Source of the DNA: Bradyrhizobium huanghuaihaiense
Lineage (GTDB): Bacteria; Pseudomonadota; Alphaproteobacteria; Rhizobiales; Xanthobacteraceae
Length of the DNA: 64,000 nt
Assembly: GCF_007830635.1 (NCBI RefSeq)
Contig: NZ_VLLA01000001.1
Span: forward strand, 777,868-841,867
Direction of reading: 5' to 3'
In this document: in pieces, positions 41,785-51,542 of the stretch
Layout: each line of letters begins with the position of its first letter
How positions within the stretch are numbered: position 1 is the stretch's first letter
Program-made: the position numbers and the translations under genes
Notes under the pieces: generated by a model
Told to the model about the DNA's origin: nothing
Seen by the model: only the letters and a program-made list of their open reading frames with translations
Database searches by the model: none

Positions 41785-42205
41785 TGGCGCAAGGTGTGAA
41801 GTTTTCCACCGAGGCACGCGAGCGCATGCTGCACCGCGTCGACACGCTCGCCGAAGCCGTGAAGGTGACGTTCGACCCTTCGGCGGGCCGCGGATCACGA
41901 GAGATGGGGTGACCGTCGAGGACAAGTTCAAGCATGGGCGCGTACCAGATGGTGCGCGAGGTCGCCGCGAAGACCAGCGACTTGGTGATGGCACCGCGAC
42001 CGCCCTGTCCGTGAAGGCGCTAGGTTGCCGCCTGGCATGAACCCGATGGATCTGAAGCGTGGTATCGATCTGGCGGCGGAAGCCGTGGTCGCCGACCTCG
42101 TCAAGAACTCCAAGCAGGTCACCTCGAACGAGGAAATTGCCCCGGTCGGCACCATCTCGGCCAATAGCGACACCGAGATCGGTCGCTACTTAGCGGGAGG
42201 GAAGG
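41785..42205 (+). pseudogene. groEL relic (N-terminal part, scrambled)
   Basis: Fragments of a GroEL N-terminus appear in order in changing frames: KFSTEARERMLHRVDTLAEAVKVT, GPRITRDGVTVEDKF, MGAYQMVREVAAKTSD, DGTATAL, then [23 protein letters not shown] ... [23 protein letters not shown]. Several segments are deleted, and everything after about residue 160 of GroEL is missing. It is similar to but not a copy of the intact groEL at 44848, so it is the remains of another paralogue. Confidence 0.85.
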
Positions 42206-42224
42206 CCGCTAGAGAGAACCTATA

Positions 42225-42308
42225 ATGTCACAGCGAGACCTGAACATTACAGCCGTCGCAGCCGTCATCGCATGGGTTGGATTTTGCCTGTATATCGGTT
42301 GGTTCTAG
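42225..42308 (+). CDS. Possible 27-aa single-helix membrane microprotein
   Basis: ATG at 42225 gives MSQRDLNITAVAAVIAWVGF and CLYIGWF, then TAG: one clean hydrophobic helix with a charged N-terminus, the look of a membrane microprotein. The upstream GAGAGAAC is a moderate ribosome site. It follows the groEL relic. It could be chance, although hydrophobic microproteins are common in stress loci. Confidence 0.4.
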   Translation: MSQRDLNITAVAAVIAWVGFCLYIGWF

Positions 42309-42440
42309 GTCATGCTCGGACAGAAAGGCTGCGGCGAAGCTCAGACTGCGTCCACATGCCAATAGGTCGATTTCGTTGAGCCGCGCGTGCGTGGTCCGTA
42401 GGAGAGCACGGGTCCGGTACACTCATGGCAGCTCCTTCGT

Positions 42441-43850
42441 TCAGGAGATCGCGAAAAAGAGCGACTGGCCATCGCGATTAATGCGCACCAAAAGGGGTCT
42501 ATTCTCCTGGCGCGCCTTTGCCCATTCTTCGGCCAGGTCCGGGGGCTGAGCGACGGAGCGATTGTTGGCCGCCACGATCACGTCGCCGGGTCGGATACCG
42601 CTCTCGGCCGCTGGTGTGCCGGGTTCGACATCACCGACCACCAACCCCGAATCGACGCCTAGGCGCCGCCGCGCAGCATCCGACATCGGTCCGAGACTCA
42701 ATCCAAGCCGTTTGCCGTCCTTGTCAGAGTTTTCCCAAGCGCCAGTCCGGGCCGGGCGATCCTGTTGACGCTGCCCAATGGCGACGGTGATCTCCTGCGT
42801 CCTACTGTTTCGGACCACCGCAAGCGGGGTCCGCGTCCCCGGCTTCATTTCTCCGACGGCCCGAGACAGAGTGCGCGGTCCCTCAATGATCTTATTTCCA
42901 AAGTGCGTGATCACGTCGCCGACCTTGATCCCGGCGTCGTCCGCGGGGCTGCCCGGCTCCACCGCGGCAACTAGTGCGCCCTTGGTGTCGGGCCGGCCCA
43001 GCGCTTGTGCGATCCCGGTCGTCAATTCCTGCAGGCGCATACCGACGTAGCCCCGCTCGACATTACCCGTCCGGATGAGCTGATCCGCGACCGCCTGCGC
43101 GGTCCGCGACGGAACCGCAAATCCGATGCCGACGTTAACGCCGACCGGCGAAAAGATCGCCGTGTTGACGCCAATCACCTCGCCCGCGGCGTTGAACAGC
43201 GGGCCTCCCGAATTACCTTGGTTGATCGAGGCATCCGTCTGCAGAAAATCGTCATATGAGCCGGCTTGGATGTCGCGCGCCCGCGCCGATAGCACCCCGA
43301 CAGTGACCGTGCCGCCGAGGCCGAAGGGGCTTCCGATCGCGATCGTCCAGGCCCCGGGCTCCATCTTGTCGGAATCCCCCCAGGTTGCGACAGCCATACC
43401 GGGACGTGGTTCGATCTTGAGTACCGCGATGTCGGTGGACGGGTCTCGACCGATTAGCTTCGCCGGCACGTCCGTCTTGTCTGTGAAACGGACATGGATC
43501 TCGCTGGCTTTGTCCACCACGTGGTTGTTCGTCACGATGTGGCCCTCGGGACTGACGATGAAGCCCGAGCCGAGCGCCGTCCGCGCCTGCGTACGAGGTT
43601 CGCCGAAGCGACGCCGAAACAGGTCACCGAAGGGTAGGTCGTCCGGCAGCCCGCGCGCCTCGTCTTCTATCATCTGCTTCGTGAGGATCGCGACGACGGC
43701 GGGCATCTTCTCGCGTACAACCGCGGTAAAGTCGATTGGAACCGCGGCCGGCTGGGCAAAAGCCGGTGTCTTCGCCGAAGCGAGCGCACTCGCGGCAAGA
43801 GCGCTCGCAACTAGGGTACCGAACAGGTGCGTTCTCAGATGGCGGGTCAT
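42441..43850 (-). CDS. Do-family serine protease (DegP/DegQ-like)
   Basis: This is a periplasmic quality-control protease/chaperone. 469 aa: signal peptide (LFGTLVASALAASALASAKTPAFA), trypsin-like domain with His in TNNHVVDK, Asp in STDIAVL and Ser in QGNSGGPL, then two PDZ domains (RGYVGMRLQEL ... ; LGLSLGPMSDAARRRLGV ...). The N-terminal regulatory loop (MIEDEARGLPDDLPFGDLFRRRF) is typical of DegP/MucD forms. It stands in the heat-shock island and is unlike the second Do protease at 49892, which has one PDZ and a membrane anchor. Confidence 0.95.
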   Translation of the reverse strand: MTRHLRTHLFGTLVASALAASALASAKTPAFAQPAAVPIDFTAVVREKMPAVVAILTKQMIEDEARGLPDDLPFGDLFRRRFGEPRTQARTALGSGFIVSPEGHIVTNNHVVDKASEIHVRFTDKTDVPAKLIGRDPSTDIAVLKIEPRPGMAVATWGDSDKMEPGAWTIAIGSPFGLGGTVTVGVLSARARDIQAGSYDDFLQTDASINQGNSGGPLFNAAGEVIGVNTAIFSPVGVNVGIGFAVPSRTAQAVADQLIRTGNVERGYVGMRLQELTTGIAQALGRPDTKGALVAAVEPGSPADDAGIKVGDVITHFGNKIIEGPRTLSRAVGEMKPGTRTPLAVVRNSRTQEITVAIGQRQQDRPARTGAWENSDKDGKRLGLSLGPMSDAARRRLGVDSGLVVGDVEPGTPAAESGIRPGDVIVAANNRSVAQPPDLAEEWAKARQENRPLLVRINRDGQSLFFAIS

Positions 43851-44291
43851 GTGGCGCTTCCCTTTTTAAGATTCGATCCGCTCGAACCTCGGCGGAGCTT
43901 CGCTCTACGAGTAACGTCGCTCTGCGCGAGCGGTTGCGTTGTTGGAAGCGCAGCGACGTTTTGACCGAAGGCAGCGGCCTGACCGCGGAGCCTGCTCCGG
44001 ACCGCTATCAGAAGGCAGGGATTTCGAATGTATGGCCGGTGCCTTCCACCGCTGCAGCCCGCTGCGGCGCGGGGCGGACGCCGGATCCGGGTCGTCCGGA
44101 CGATTAGCCCGCAGTCGGCAGGGAGGCCGCTACGATGGGAAGAGCCCTTGGCGTCCCCCGTTTCCCAGACTTTGGCTCTCCACCCACGCTGGTGGGCCTC
44201 TCTGCCGACGACGCCGCAATGCGCCGGAACGGCGCGGAGTTCGCGCTGCGGCCAGGCCGCCGCTGCGGACCGAGCTATCGGCGTCTTCGTT
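43851..44291. other. Intergenic, nothing supported
   Basis: About 440 nt between the Do protease start and the end of the small minus-strand gene. Frames on both strands are Arg/Pro/Ala-rich shadows. It must carry the protease promoter near 43860-43920 but no clear boxes stand out. Confidence 0.4.
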
Positions 44292-44645
44292 TTAACTCAC
44301 CCTCGGGAGGCCCCGGTCGTACTCCGTTGGCATGCGGAAGAGCCCGGGCCGAGCGCTGTCGGGCAACAGAAGGGTGTCGACTTTGAAAATCGGAGTGCTC
44401 GGCTTCCAGTTCATCCAGCGCATCGAATCCAGGTAGGGAATGGGCGGAAGCGGCAGCAGATGGCCGGCGGTGTCCATGGCCAGCTTCGGCGAACCGTCCA
44501 TGGCCAGCCTCGGCGAACCGTCCATGCCCCAGGCGCCGAACGGCAGAAGCATTGTCGCCAAAGCAAAGGCGCCTGCCACGATTTTTCGGGTTCGGCGGCC
44601 AAATGTCTCCGCACGGGCGGAGTCGAGTGTGCGAGTCCTGATCAT
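44292..44645 (-). CDS. Small secreted/membrane-anchored protein with MDGSPxLA repeats (117 aa)
   Basis: The hydrophobic stretch KIVAGAFALATMLLPFGAWG acts as signal or anchor. After it comes an octapeptide repeat (MDGSPRLA, MDGSPKLA, then MDTAGHLL) and a conserved-looking part LPPIPYLDSMRWMNWKPSTPIFKVDTLLLPDSARPG. The repeat is mirrored at DNA level by a near-perfect 24-bp tandem. The ATG at 44645 lies 1 nt after the stop of the 39-aa gene with GGGAGGATGAG upstream. It is the last gene downstream of groESL; the function is unknown. Confidence 0.65.
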   Translation of the reverse strand: MIRTRTLDSARAETFGRRTRKIVAGAFALATMLLPFGAWGMDGSPRLAMDGSPKLAMDTAGHLLPLPPIPYLDSMRWMNWKPSTPIFKVDTLLLPDSARPGLFRMPTEYDRGLPRVS

Positions 44646-44646
44646 C

Positions 44647-44766
44647 TCATCCTCCCATCGTCGAAAAACTGATCCATGCGATCGTGAGAAGGCTGAGGGC
44701 GAACATGAGCCAATGCATTACAGTCGCCCCGCTCTTGCGCGATCGAGATTGCATGCGTGTGCTCAT
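44647..44766 (-). CDS. 39-aa membrane microprotein downstream of groEL
   Basis: The ATG at 44766 follows AAGGAGACGCAG. The product has a basic start (MSTRMQSRSRKSG) then one hydrophobic helix (VMHWLMFALSLLTIAWISF), giving a positive-inside single-pass protein. The stop is directly followed by the ATG of the next gene (TGAGATG), a coupled arrangement. The good ribosome site and spacing make it likely to be real despite its size. Confidence 0.6.
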   Translation of the reverse strand: MSTRMQSRSRKSGATVMHWLMFALSLLTIAWISFSTMGG

Positions 44767-44813
44767 CTGCGTCTCCTTGCTTTGCGTTCCTTTCTCTTTG
44801 GTTAGTGGTTAGA

Positions 44814-44839
44814 GAGCCCGGCCGGTGGCGGCCGGGCTC
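44814..44839 (-). terminator. Hairpin after groEL
   Basis: GAGCCCGGCC and GGCCGGGCTC form a 10-bp stem just after the groEL stop on the minus strand. No U tract follows (TCTAACCAC), so it may be a partial terminator or an mRNA-stabilising stem that lowers expression of the two small genes beyond it. Confidence 0.45.
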
Positions 44840-44847
44840 GGACTCGA

Positions 44848-46518
<1,671 letters not shown>

Positions 46519-46833
46519 TCAGGCGGCTTTCTTGACTGAGCCGGTCTTGTCGACCACGCCCAGAAGATCGCTCTCCTTCATGATCAAGTAGTCCTGACCG
46601 TCGATCTTCACTTCGGTGCCCGACCATTTGCCGAACAAAACCCGGTCTCCCGGCTTGACGTCGATCGGGATCAACTGGCCTTGCTCGCTTCGGCCGCCGG
46701 CACCCGCGGCGACGATCTCGCCTTCCTGCGGCTTCTCCTTTGCGGTGTCCGGAATGATAATGCCGCCGGCGGTCTTCTCCTCGGCATCGATGCGGCGCAC
46801 CAGCACGCGGTCGTGCAGTGGGCGGAAATGCAT
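46519..46833 (-). CDS. groES: Co-chaperonin GroES
   Basis: This is the lid of the GroEL chamber. 104 aa: [40 protein letters not shown] (mobile loop within), [39 protein letters not shown]. The ATG at 46833 is chosen because GGAGGATGTGC precedes it and the family starts [10 protein letters not shown]. It is first in the groES-groEL unit. Confidence 0.96.
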   Translation of the reverse strand: MHFRPLHDRVLVRRIDAEEKTAGGIIIPDTAKEKPQEGEIVAAGAGGRSEQGQLIPIDVKPGDRVLFGKWSGTEVKIDGQDYLIMKESDLLGVVDKTGSVKKAA

Positions 46834-46903
46834 GCACATCCTCCATGTCAGTTCAGCGATGTCCAAAAGCCGGGTCCGGCAAACGGCCCCCGGGCGAAAA
46901 CGA

Positions 46904-46931
46904 CCTAGGATCCGAAAAACCGCCATTCAAG
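46904..46931 (-). promoter_or_regulatory. Heat-shock (RpoH-type) promoter of groESL
   Basis: On the minus strand CTTGAATG, 14 nt, then CCTAGG lie about 70 nt before groES. The CTTGAA box and spacing match the hsp20 promoters at 29620 and 49768. No CIRCE inverted repeat (TTAGCACTC-N9-GAGTGCTAA) is visible upstream, which argues for RpoH rather than HrcA control. Confidence 0.5.
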
Positions 46932-47106
46932 AGGTCTTTGAAAAATTTTTCTCACTCCGGCCGTCCGAGTGCCAAGGGCGGTCTTAAAGGACGGATTTGG
47001 CTCGACCAGTTAACCGGGAAGAGCTTCCACTCATCGCCCTCGCTCCGAGGCTGACTGTGGATTGAGGCGTCTGCCCAATGTGGAAACCTCGCCAGGAACG
47101 ACGAAC

Positions 47107-47305
47107 ATGGACGACTTTCGCGACCTGGTGATGGCTGGTCGCGGTGCTGTGTGCGAGGCTCATGTTGGTCGCCGGCCTCTTGTTCATTCTGATTTCGTCC
47201 GACGGGTCGAAACCGGCGGAGATTCCAAGCCCGCAAGTTGCATCGAGTTCTTTGGAGAGTGGCGCCGGCGAAGCATTCGCTTGCCAATTTCAGGTGAAGG
47301 CATGA
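47107..47305 (+). pseudogene. Frameshifted MDDxYDLVLxMF-type membrane microprotein
   Basis: MDDFRDLVMAG in the first frame continues after a one-base shift as VAVLCARLMLVAGLLFILISSDG in another, ending at the TGA at 47303. The intact relative at 52077-52241 reads MDDFYDLVLAMFGVAVAAVMLVAGELYLVTRPDP, so the helix and start match. A single indel breaks it; sequencing error cannot be excluded. Confidence 0.5.
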
Positions 47306-47324
47306 CTAAGACGCGGCGCGCTCT

Positions 47325-47525
47325 TCAGCGGTTCAGGACCCAAAAGACCAGGCTGAGCACTGCGCTCAAAAGCAAACACGTCATCAACGGGAAATAGAAC
47401 GTCATATTTTCCCGTTCGATCACGAAGTCGCCGGGCAAGCGACCCAAACCAATTCGGCCTAGATAGGGCCACAGCAGGCCGGCCGCCAAACTTACAACGC
47501 CGAGAGTAATCAGAAACCGCGACAT
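47325..47525 (-). CDS. DUF2905 small membrane protein
   Basis: 66 aa with two hydrophobic helices: RFLITLGVVSLAAGLLWPYLGRIGLGRLPGDFVIERENMTFYFPLMTCLLLSAVLSLVFWVL. LGRLPGDFVIERENxxFYFP is the family signature. The function is unknown. It stands alone on the minus strand, downstream of nothing obvious. Confidence 0.85.
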   Translation of the reverse strand: MSRFLITLGVVSLAAGLLWPYLGRIGLGRLPGDFVIERENMTFYFPLMTCLLLSAVLSLVFWVLNR

Positions 47526-47577
47526 CGTTGTCTATCCTGCGGAGGTGAAGTTCAAAGGCGTTACGGAAAGCTAGGGG

Positions 47578-47721
47578 TCAGCGCCGCTTCTTTTCCTCTT
47601 GAGTGCGATAGGCCTTTGCCAAGTTCAAGAGGCTCTCCGAGATTTTTGCATCAGCGGTCACTCTCGCCCTTCGCTCGGCCTTGTCGGCCTTCTTTCGCAA
47701 GAATTTGGTTTCCTTTGCCAT
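47578..47721 (-). CDS. Small charged protein (47 aa)
   Basis: MAKETKFLRKKADKAERRARVTADAKISESLLNLAKAYRTQEE is a helical, Lys/Arg-rich small protein of a type frequent in Bradyrhizobium genomes (start M-A-x-E-T-x-F-L-R-x-K-A-D-K-A). The ATG at 47721 is preferred over an upstream Met at 47769. The function is unknown; it is probably cytosolic. Confidence 0.55.
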   Translation of the reverse strand: MAKETKFLRKKADKAERRARVTADAKISESLLNLAKAYRTQEEKKRR

Positions 47722-47854
47722 GGCGCACCCCGCACCGCGAATGAACATCAAGCTCTGACTATCCTTCAACGTACCATGATATCGCGCTACCTCTGTTTCG
47801 CACAGATAGGCGAGGCGCCTTGCCCTGGGCGGGCCGACGCACTGCGATCCGAAG

Positions 47855-48568
47855 TCAGCTTGCCTTCCTGTCGACGTGCTGGAAGGATGCTGGCGTAATC
47901 TGCGGCTCCTCGAGATCGAGCAGTGCGTCGATCACCTCCTGGAGACGGGAGGGACCCGCCAGCAAGTTGCCCTTCGAGTGCTCCGTCTCGATCTGATAGG
48001 CATCAAGAGCCCGGCGCCGCAGGATGTCACGCTTTCGGGTCGGCGACAGATTGCTGTCCAGCAGCACGTGTTTCGGGTCTGCGTAGCTCTCGGCAGGCTC
48101 AGCCCCAGGCCCGAACCCGTGACGGATCACCTCCGGTCCAAGGGTCCGCTCGATCCATTCAAGCCGCCGGCGACGCTGCCGGCTGGCGTCTCGGCCCTCA
48201 ACCTCGGGATTGTCCGAAACCAGGCGCGGCTTCGACCCCTGCGTCAAGCCTTGTACCGTGTATTGCAGACCTTGGCGACGCGCATATGCGATCGCGGCTT
48301 CGGCGGACGGGAACGAAAGTTCGACCTGCGAGAGGGTATCGTCGTCGCCGGTCCAACCCATCAGGGGTTCGATGTACGGGGCCGAGCGGCGCTCGAAACG
48401 CAGCGTCCAGCGCTGGGCGCGCGCACGTCCCGAAGTCATCGGCGAGGGGGCAGGCTTGTAGATCACGGCCTGCGCATCCGCCGGAAATACCGACTTCGTC
48501 ACCGACGCCTCTGGAACGGGCCGTCGCGCCGTAAAGTCCGAATGAGCCGATAAAGGCGCGATGTTCAT
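47855..48568 (-). CDS. NDUFS4-like (ETC complex I subunit-like) protein with companion domain
   Basis: 237 aa. Residues about 30-115 form an NDUFS4/NDUFA4-like domain (AVIYKPAPSPMTSGRARAQRWTLRFERRSAPYIEPLMGWTGDDDTLSQVELSFPSAEAAIAYARRQGL). Residues about 165-230 form a second helical domain (DPKHVLLDSNLSPTRKRDILRRRALDAYQIETEHSKG..GPSRLQEVIDALLDLE), also found alone at 53635. The domain is known from a mitochondrial/alphaproteobacterial complex I accessory subunit; here, beside Hsp20 genes, it is more likely a stress paralogue. The ATG at 48568 follows GGAGGCG. It is downstream of the hsp20 pair, after a hairpin. Confidence 0.8.
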   Translation of the reverse strand: MNIAPLSAHSDFTARRPVPEASVTKSVFPADAQAVIYKPAPSPMTSGRARAQRWTLRFERRSAPYIEPLMGWTGDDDTLSQVELSFPSAEAAIAYARRQGLQYTVQGLTQGSKPRLVSDNPEVEGRDASRQRRRRLEWIERTLGPEVIRHGFGPGAEPAESYADPKHVLLDSNLSPTRKRDILRRRALDAYQIETEHSKGNLLAGPSRLQEVIDALLDLEEPQITPASFQHVDRKAS

Positions 48569-48588
48569 GAACGCCTCCTTCGAACCAG

Positions 48589-48615
48589 GCGGGCGGGAGC
48601 GAGGCTCCCGTCCGC
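48589..48615 (-). terminator. Hairpin between hsp20 and the NDUFS4-like gene
   Basis: On the minus strand GCGGACGGGAGC, loop CTC, GCTCCCGCCCGC form a 12-bp stem with one G-T pair, 7 nt after the hsp20 stop. There is no U tract, so it is probably a processing or attenuation hairpin that lets some transcription continue. Confidence 0.5.
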
Positions 48616-48621
48616 TTCGTC

Positions 48622-49113
48622 TTACTTTCCGTTGATTGCGATCCTTTTCACCTTTCGCTCCGCCGTAGGTAACTTCGGCAGCGTGACGGTGAGGACTCCG
48701 TCCTTGAACGACGCGGCGACGTTATCCTGGTCGACGTCGGCGACGGGAATGCGTCGCTCGAAACGTCCGTAGTGGCGCTCGCTGAAGCGACGCTCCTTGT
48801 CTTCCGTTTCGCTCTTCTTCTCGCCGCTGATCATCAGCACGCCGTCGGCAAGTTCGACCTCGACGTCTTTCTGCTCGATGCCGGGGAGTTCGGCAATAAC
48901 CTTCACTTCCTTGTCGGTCTCGTTGAGCTCGACGCTGGGCCACCCCATCGTTGCCGGCGGGGCGAACCGGCCGATATCGAGGCCGCGGAATACGTCGTCG
49001 AATAGCCGATTCATCTCGCGATGCAGCGAGAGAAACGGGCTGTCACCCTCGGTGCGTCGCGCAGGTACATTGCGGGAGCCGTTGTTCCATGAAATGAGTT
49101 CGCGTAGTGCCAT
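48622..49113 (-). CDS. Small heat-shock protein Hsp20 (class C-like), inverted copy
   Basis: 163 aa. Closely parallels the protein at 30304: MALRELISWNNGSRN, SPFLSLHREMNRLFDDVFRGLD, WPSVELNETDKEVKVIAELPGIEQKDVEVELADGVLMISGEKK, RIPVADVDQDNVAASFKDGVLTVTLPK and KRIAINGK. The ribosome site GGAGGATACA precedes the ATG at 49113. It is second in the minus-strand hsp20 pair. Confidence 0.95.
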   Translation of the reverse strand: MALRELISWNNGSRNVPARRTEGDSPFLSLHREMNRLFDDVFRGLDIGRFAPPATMGWPSVELNETDKEVKVIAELPGIEQKDVEVELADGVLMISGEKKSETEDKERRFSERHYGRFERRIPVADVDQDNVAASFKDGVLTVTLPKLPTAERKVKRIAINGK

Positions 49114-49204
49114 TGTATCCTCCTTTCTTGGGTTTGGTCGTCAATCGACCAGCAGTCCGCCGCGCGGACCGAGCCGCGCTGCGGTTGGCTGGGCAGCCAG
49201 CCAG

Positions 49205-49657
49205 TCAGGCCGCCTGCGTATTTTCGGTTTTTTGGCTCTCGTTGCCGGAGCCGACGATCGTAATCCGCCGCGGCTTCATCGCCTCCGGTACCTCCCGCAT
49301 CAACACGATTGTGAGCAGGCCATTGTCGAACGTCGCGTCCTTCACCTGCATGTGTTCCGACAGGTTGAGCACGCGGCGAAACGGCAGCACGCTGATTCCC
49401 TGGTGCAGGTAGTCGCCGTCTTCTTTCCCGGCCATACGGCCTTCGACCACAAGTACGGATTGCTCCGCGGTGATGTCGATGTCTTGCGGCGCGAAGCCGG
49501 CCAGTGCCAGCGAGATTCGGTACTGGTGTTCGCCGGTGCGCTCGACATCGAACGGCGGGTAGTTGTCGTCGTCGACTGTCGCGTCATTTACCAGATTCAA
49601 TAGGCGGTCGAACCCGACGGTCGATCGCCTCAGTGTTGGCAGATCATAAGTTCTCAT
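49205..49657 (-). CDS. Small heat-shock protein Hsp20 (class A-like), inverted copy
   Basis: 150 aa. MRTYDLPTLRRSTVGFDRLLNLVNDATVDDDNYPPFDVERTGEHQYRISLALAGFAPQDIDITAEQSVLVVEG ... LNLSEHMQVKDATFDNGLLTIVLMREVPEAMKPRRITI parallels 29755. The ATG at 49657 is set by the ROSE Shine-Dalgarno; an in-frame GTG 6 nt upstream is unlikely. It leads the pair together with its own heat-shock promoter. Confidence 0.95.
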   Translation of the reverse strand: MRTYDLPTLRRSTVGFDRLLNLVNDATVDDDNYPPFDVERTGEHQYRISLALAGFAPQDIDITAEQSVLVVEGRMAGKEDGDYLHQGISVLPFRRVLNLSEHMQVKDATFDNGLLTIVLMREVPEAMKPRRITIVGSGNESQKTENTQAA

Positions 49658-49760
49658 AACCACATCCTCCTTTGAGCAACATGGATAGGAGCATCACCGG
49701 GATGTCCCGATGGCCTTTGCCGGACCCTGCTTTGGCTTCCGACGCCACTTGGGGTGGCCG
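49658..49760 (-). ncRNA. ROSE-type RNA thermometer, inverted hsp20 leader
   Basis: The minus-strand leader ends CCATGTTGCTC-AAAGGAGGAT, just before the ATG, the same 3' hairpin as at 29655. A GGGTCCGGC-AAAGGCC segment further 5' is also shared. TTGCTC can mask AGGAGG at low temperature. Confidence 0.8.
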
Positions 49761-49767
49761 CAAAAAA

Positions 49768-49795
49768 AACTAGTTAGCCGTGATTTTGTTTCAAG
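49768..49795 (-). promoter_or_regulatory. Heat-shock (RpoH-type) promoter, inverted hsp20 pair
   Basis: CTTGAAAC, 14 nt, CTAGTT on the minus strand, identical in both boxes and spacing to 29620-29647. It is followed by a T run and the ROSE leader. Confidence 0.6.
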
Positions 49796-49891
49796 AGGCT
49801 TCCACTTGCCGATCGGCGCGTCGGAACGAACCCGGTTGGCCGGTCTTGATGCCGGAACTAGCGACAATCACTGCGGACTTGGAGTAGCTTT

Positions 49892-50989
49892 ATGCGCCAG
49901 CATTTTTACCGGGCGGTTATCCTCATCCTGATCGTGCTGCTTGCCGCCCTGCTCGGGCGGCCCTACCTCGACACCCTGTTGTTTGCCGCTACCGCTCCAA
50001 GGCCGATTGCCGCACGGAGCGACTTGGCGGAAGCCGAACGCGCGACAATCGGCCTTTTCGAAAGGGTGTCCCCTTCCGTGGTTCAGGTCGTGGGTGTCGC
50101 AGCCAGTTTCGGGTCGATAGACGTCGAAGGCGAAAGCGGCCGCGAACAGAGCGGCACCGGTTTTGTCTGGGACGGCGCGGGGCATGTGGTCACCAACAAC
50201 CATGTGGTAAGTGGGACCCGGGAGGTTGCGATCCGCTTCGCCACCGGCGAAGTAGTCGGCGCCTCGATCGTCGGGACGGCGCCGAACTACGATCTCGCCG
50301 TCGTCAGGCTGCGAAACACCCGCAATCTGCCCGGCCCCGTCGCGGTAGGAAGTTCGGCCGACCTGAAGGTCGGCCAAGCCGCGTTCGCCATCGGCAACCC
50401 CTTCGGCCTTGACCAGTCGCTGACGACGGGCGTGATCAGCGCCTTGAAGCGGCGTCTGCCGACGAACGCCGGGCGCGAAATCGGCAACGTCATCCAGACC
50501 GACGCCGCCGTGAACCCCGGCAATTCCGGAGGACCGCTGCTGGATTCCGCAGGGCGGCTGATCGGTGTTACGACTGCGATCATATCCCCGTCGGGATCCA
50601 ACGCCGGCATAGGATTTGCGGTCCCGGTGGACACCGTGAACCGCGTCGTTCCGGAGCTTATCAAGAACGGCCGAGTTCCGACCCCGGGGATCGGTATTGT
50701 CGCTGCGAACGAAGCTGTCGCAACCCGCCTTGGAATCGAAGGGGTCGTCGTGGTACGCGCTGTGCCGGGTTCGCCAGCCGCCCAAGCCGGGCTGCGCGGC
50801 ATAGATCAGACCGGCGCACTCGGAGACATCATCGTGAGCGCGAACGGACAACCTGCCAGGCGACTGTCCGATCTGACTGACCAGCTTGAGGCTGTCGGCG
50901 TTGGAAGGGAGATAGAACTCTCGGTGAAACGCAACGAGCGGCCGATCACCGTTCGGGTCAAGGTCGAAGACATCGGCCGCTCCAGTTGA
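49892..50989 (+). CDS. HtrA-like serine protease, membrane-anchored, single PDZ
   Basis: 365 aa. An uncleaved N-terminal helix (FYRAVILILIVLLAALLG) anchors it. The trypsin-like domain has His in TNNHVVSG, Asp in NYDLAVV and Ser in NPGNSGGPL. One PDZ domain follows (GVVVVRAVPGSPAAQAGL...GDIIVSANGQPARRLSDL). The layout is DegS-like, although DegS proper signals envelope stress through RseA, which is not encoded here. The ATG at 49892 is behind TTGGAG. It is divergent from the hsp20 pair with its heat-shock promoter. Confidence 0.93.
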   Translation: MRQHFYRAVILILIVLLAALLGRPYLDTLLFAATAPRPIAARSDLAEAERATIGLFERVSPSVVQVVGVAASFGSIDVEGESGREQSGTGFVWDGAGHVVTNNHVVSGTREVAIRFATGEVVGASIVGTAPNYDLAVVRLRNTRNLPGPVAVGSSADLKVGQAAFAIGNPFGLDQSLTTGVISALKRRLPTNAGREIGNVIQTDAAVNPGNSGGPLLDSAGRLIGVTTAIISPSGSNAGIGFAVPVDTVNRVVPELIKNGRVPTPGIGIVAANEAVATRLGIEGVVVVRAVPGSPAAQAGLRGIDQTGALGDIIVSANGQPARRLSDLTDQLEAVGVGREIELSVKRNERPITVRVKVEDIGRSS

Positions 50990-51088
50990 AGAGCATTGCC
51001 AACATCGCTCAAAAAAATCCGAACCAAGGAACTAGGCCAAGCCGTTTGTGGTTTATGGGACATCCCAACATACCCAGGGAGGTGTGAG

Positions 51089-51382
51089 ATGAACTCCAAA
51101 TCGTCCATGCTCTCGCGGCTCGGCCTGGCCCTCGTCGGCTCGCTGGGCATTGGCATGAACAGCGCATCCGCGCAGAGCGTGTATTTCGAAACTTATGCGG
51201 AGCCTTTTCCGATCGTCGAGCCCTACGAGGTCGTGATGGCGCCCAGATACGTCGTACGACCCGCCGTCGTCGCGCCACCCATCGTGCGTGAACGCACCAT
51301 CGTGGTGAGTCGCCCAGGCTATGTGTCGACGCCCCTGGTGGCACCGCCAATGCCGCCGCCTTATGTAGTGGCCGACTGGTAG
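51089..51382 (+). CDS. Small secreted Pro/Val-rich protein (97 aa)
   Basis: Signal peptide LGLALVGSLGIGMNSASA is followed by a mature part with repeated APxxVVRPAVVAPPIV and PGYVSTPLVAPPMPPP stretches, an extended, cell-envelope-associated type of sequence. GGAGG precedes the ATG at 51089. Proteins like this are frequent in Bradyrhizobium; the function is unknown. Confidence 0.7.
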   Translation: MNSKSSMLSRLGLALVGSLGIGMNSASAQSVYFETYAEPFPIVEPYEVVMAPRYVVRPAVVAPPIVRERTIVVSRPGYVSTPLVAPPMPPPYVVADW

Positions 51383-51542
51383 GTAACGTCCAATGCTGGA
51401 GCCCAAGGCCCCGAGGGGCGTTGGGCTCTCGATAAGAAGTTTTGACAAGCGTTATGGTGTCGGTTCGAACATCACGATCGCGCGGAAAAGACGTCGGCCC
51501 TACCGGCTTCCCGCAGAAAGGACAAACGCCCGGAGCTGCAAA

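Noticed and set aside
46834..46990. CIRCE element for HrcA control of groESL
   Set aside because: No TTAGCACTC/GAGTGCTAA inverted repeat is visible upstream of groES.
49868..50851. Long minus-strand frame opposite the HtrA-like protease
   Set aside because: It is a shadow of the protease gene; composition is His/Gly/Arg-rich and no domain is recognisable.
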